19,374 bases of DNA from contig CAMBXJ010000020.1 of the NCBI GenBank assembly GCA_945871455.1, positions 1 through 19,374 of the forward strand, read 5' to 3'. This DNA comes from Asaia bogorensis. GTDB taxonomy: Bacteria; Pseudomonadota; Alphaproteobacteria; Acetobacterales; Acetobacteraceae. The notes under the pieces are model-generated. The model did no database searches. It saw only the letters and a program-made list of their open reading frames with translations, and was not told where the DNA came from. Shown piece after piece: positions 17,716 to 19,374 of the stretch (the stretch's first letter is position 1; every line of letters begins with the position of its first letter). The position numbers and the translations under genes were made by a program.

Positions 17716-18095
17716 TCACGGCCAGCTGCCTGGCTGGTGACGGTACATGTTCCCCAGTGCACGCTCGCTGAACGCAGGGGGCACGCCCGCGAGGCAGCGC
17801 TCAGGCGCGAAAGCGCAGAACCTCCGTGCCGCCATTTGGGACGCGTCGAGATCGCGCCCATGCAGACCGCCATCCGGCACAATGTCCAGCTAGCCTGCCG
17901 CCCGAAACAAACCAGCCCCCATGATCGGACGCCCCACCCCAATCCAATTTGGGGCAGATCCGCGCGCTCCCACGGTGTCAGTTCACCCGGTCCGACGAAG
18001 GAACCCACCCCCTTGGCAATCTGGGCGTACAATCTCGTGCCAGAACCCGCACGCCTAAATTCCAGGCACCGAAACCGCAAGGTTAACAGCATCAC
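17716..18095 (-). pseudogene. Possible decayed gene of unknown family
   Basis: On the minus strand one frame reads YAQIAKGVGSFVGPGELTPW and another continues with GRPIMGAGLFRAAG, a TAG at 17890-17892, then LDIVPDGGLHGRDLD and RRFCAFAPERCLAG to TGA at 17716-17718. The segments have a protein-like composition that changes frame from one to the next, as in an eroding gene. I do not recognise the family, and chance open frames in GC-rich DNA could look similar. Confidence 0.25.
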
Positions 18096-18760
18096 ACCGA
18101 AACAATACCCCCCTCATCCCGCAGGGAATCGGAACAAAAACCCCCTGAATCCGCATGATTCCGCAACGGACCCCTGATCCTGGGAAACTTAAACCAATAT
18201 CTCAAAACGATCTGAATCGTCGTCTGAATTCAATCCAATACACCGCTATCCTCACTTCAAAACCAAACTCGGGCGCCAGCAGTGGCCGCTGCGCGCCCCG
18301 CCAATCCCAAAACAGAGACTCAGCCGTTAACCATTGCACATAAATTGTACAAATAGAGAATTTACAGCCACTTACCTCACGGTGCTGAACCGATATCCGA
18401 ACCATAAAACCCTTGCCACGAAACGCCTCGCCATGAGAAGAACATATCAAAAACGTTCAAACTCGCATCGGCAAATTCGAACCGGCCGCCGAACTCGGAT
18501 CGACCGCAATCGCTCGCCGGAACATGCGGGAAACCCAGCCCTTCAAGCTCCCCACCACCAAAACCGCTCAGCCCCGGCGCCTCATGAACCGCCTGGACCT
18601 CCCGCGTGCACACATATAACGCCGCTTCCCGGCCAATTCCGGCGTGGAGGTTTCGTGGAGCGGTGGCCTCGACCCACGGCCGCGCCCAACCACTGGCCTG
18701 CTGCCGGCACCGTTTGGAACCGGCCGGGGTCCCAGGACAATCACGCTCCCGGAGAGGTGC

Positions 18761-19374
18761 CTATCTCTGCCGCGCCATCGGGGGGATTTCCAACCCGACG
18801 CCCCGCAGATGGCTGAACATCGTCGCCAGCTTCTCCCGATCCGCCGCCGGCAAGGCGGGCTTCAAAATCGAGGTGATATTGGCACGCAGGTGTTCGCTGT
18901 CGCCGGTGCCAAACAGCACGACGTCGACGCCCGGCTCGTGGCGCACATAGCGGTACGCCGCATCGGTCAGGCTGGACGCACCATCCGGGTGGATCAGAAA
19001 GCCCAGTGGTTCGTCGGTTTCCGCCAGCGACGCCGGCAGCTTACCCTCGGCCACCAGGTCCTTCACGGTGGCGACCAATTGCGCGGGCCGGGCGAAGATG
19101 CTGCGCACCGCGAACATCATCAGAGTGCCAACGCGATTTGCCAGCGTATGCGGGAACACCTGGGTCCGCGCGACCTGATCCATCAGGTTGAACGCCAGCA
19201 TGATGCAATCCCACGGCGTGTCCCTAGCCGCCCGGTTGGCCATGATCTGTTCGTGGTCGTTGGGGGACGTCTCGGTCACGCCCAGGAAGCGGAACTTGCC
19301 CTTTTCCTTCTCCCGCAGCAGCGCGGGCACGATCTCGGACCGCACATAGTCATAGGCAGCGGGCGGAACGGCAT
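18761..19374 (-). CDS. Aldo/keto reductase, C-terminal part (5' end beyond the window)
   Basis: The visible 204 codons run off the right edge; the frame stays open through AAYDYVRSEIVPALL at the edge, so the apparent ATG at 19345 is not the true start. It matches the second half of aldo/keto reductases: GKFRFLGVTETSPNDHEQIM (barrel strand and helix after the catalytic region), a DCIMLAFNLMDQ strand segment, an irregular central insertion (RVGTLMMFAVRSIFARP), and the C-terminal cofactor-binding stretch VDVVLFGTGDSEHLRANI, which in this superfamily contacts the 2'-phosphate of NADPH or its equivalent. The catalytic Asp-Tyr-Lys-His residues lie mostly in the missing N-terminal half. It ends at TAG 18761-18763. 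Substrate unknown. Confidence 0.85.
   Translation of the reverse strand, partial: AVPPAAYDYVRSEIVPALLREKEKGKFRFLGVTETSPNDHEQIMANRAARDTPWDCIMLAFNLMDQVARTQVFPHTLANRVGTLMMFAVRSIFARPAQLVATVKDLVAEGKLPASLAETDEPLGFLIHPDGASSLTDAAYRYVRHEPGVDVVLFGTGDSEHLRANITSILKPALPAADREKLATMFSHLRGVGLEIPPMARQR

Larger units (their letters stand above)
17274..18760. other. Region of about 1.5 kb without an intact gene
   Basis: No open frame here looks like a known family, and codon use is unlike that of the neighbours. The stretch from about 18050 to 18480 is clearly richer in A and T than the rest of the window. A compound palindrome at 17485-17505 (AACATATATGTT overlapping GTTCATTTGAAC) and a TTGTACAA palindrome at 18345-18352 are the only sharp local structures. 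A possible decayed gene on the minus strand is listed separately. The region probably holds remnants of earlier insertions between the HEPN locus and the aldo/keto reductase. Confidence 0.55.

Overview
The window is GC-rich chromosomal DNA from an alphaproteobacterium, most likely of the Acetobacteraceae/Rhodospirillales. This is inferred from the recF-gyrB pair, the short alphaproteobacterial type of Aat, the codon bias and the TcuA-like flavoprotein. No rRNA, tRNA or CRISPR array was seen. The last gene is cut by the window edge.

Layout. (1) 70-4201, plus strand: a TcuA/fumarate-reductase-type flavoprotein dehydrogenase, then two tandemly duplicated periplasmic solute-binding proteins. The 400-base gap between the duplicates holds a perfect hairpin and two separate minisatellites (14-bp x5 and 15-bp x5). 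(2) 4212-5927, minus strand: aat, then msrQ (heme-binding membrane subunit of periplasmic methionine sulfoxide reductase) without msrP. (3) 6024-6712, plus strand: a HigB/RelE-type toxin gene broken by one in-frame TAG, overlapping by ATGA with an intact XRE antitoxin. (4) 6860-8466, plus strand: a VOC-family protein and a nitronate monooxygenase. (5) 8580-9651: a DUF29 gene (minus), a 238-bp MITE-like element with terminal inverted repeats and a long internal hairpin, and a 5'-truncated TumE/DUF6516-like toxin remnant. (6) 9648-12017, minus strand: a Tat-exported flavin amine oxidase and the N-terminal half of an MFS transporter. (7) 12332-16082, plus strand: recF and gyrB, the housekeeping core. 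(8) 16220-17273: a ruined HEPN/MNT (type VII) toxin-antitoxin pair. The MNT protein has the catalytic DxD changed to DxN and no stop at its usual end. The HEPN gene is split by a ~415-bp insertion and then frameshifted at an eight-C run. (9) 17274-18760: about 1.5 kb with no intact gene, containing an AT-richer stretch and a probably decayed reading frame. (10) 18761 to the edge, minus strand: the C-terminal part of an aldo/keto reductase.

How it fits together. recF and gyrB are the conserved anchor; the flanks are accessory. The striking theme is the repeated decay of toxin genes. Three independent toxin families (HigB-like, TumE-like, HEPN) are each disabled by a different lesion (nonsense mutation, 5' truncation beside a MITE, insertion plus frameshift), while at least one antitoxin stays intact. 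I found no clearly new multi-gene system. The best candidates for something undescribed are the repeat-flanked tandem binding proteins next to a TcuA-like dehydrogenase, the MITE-like element, and the repeat element inside the HEPN gene.
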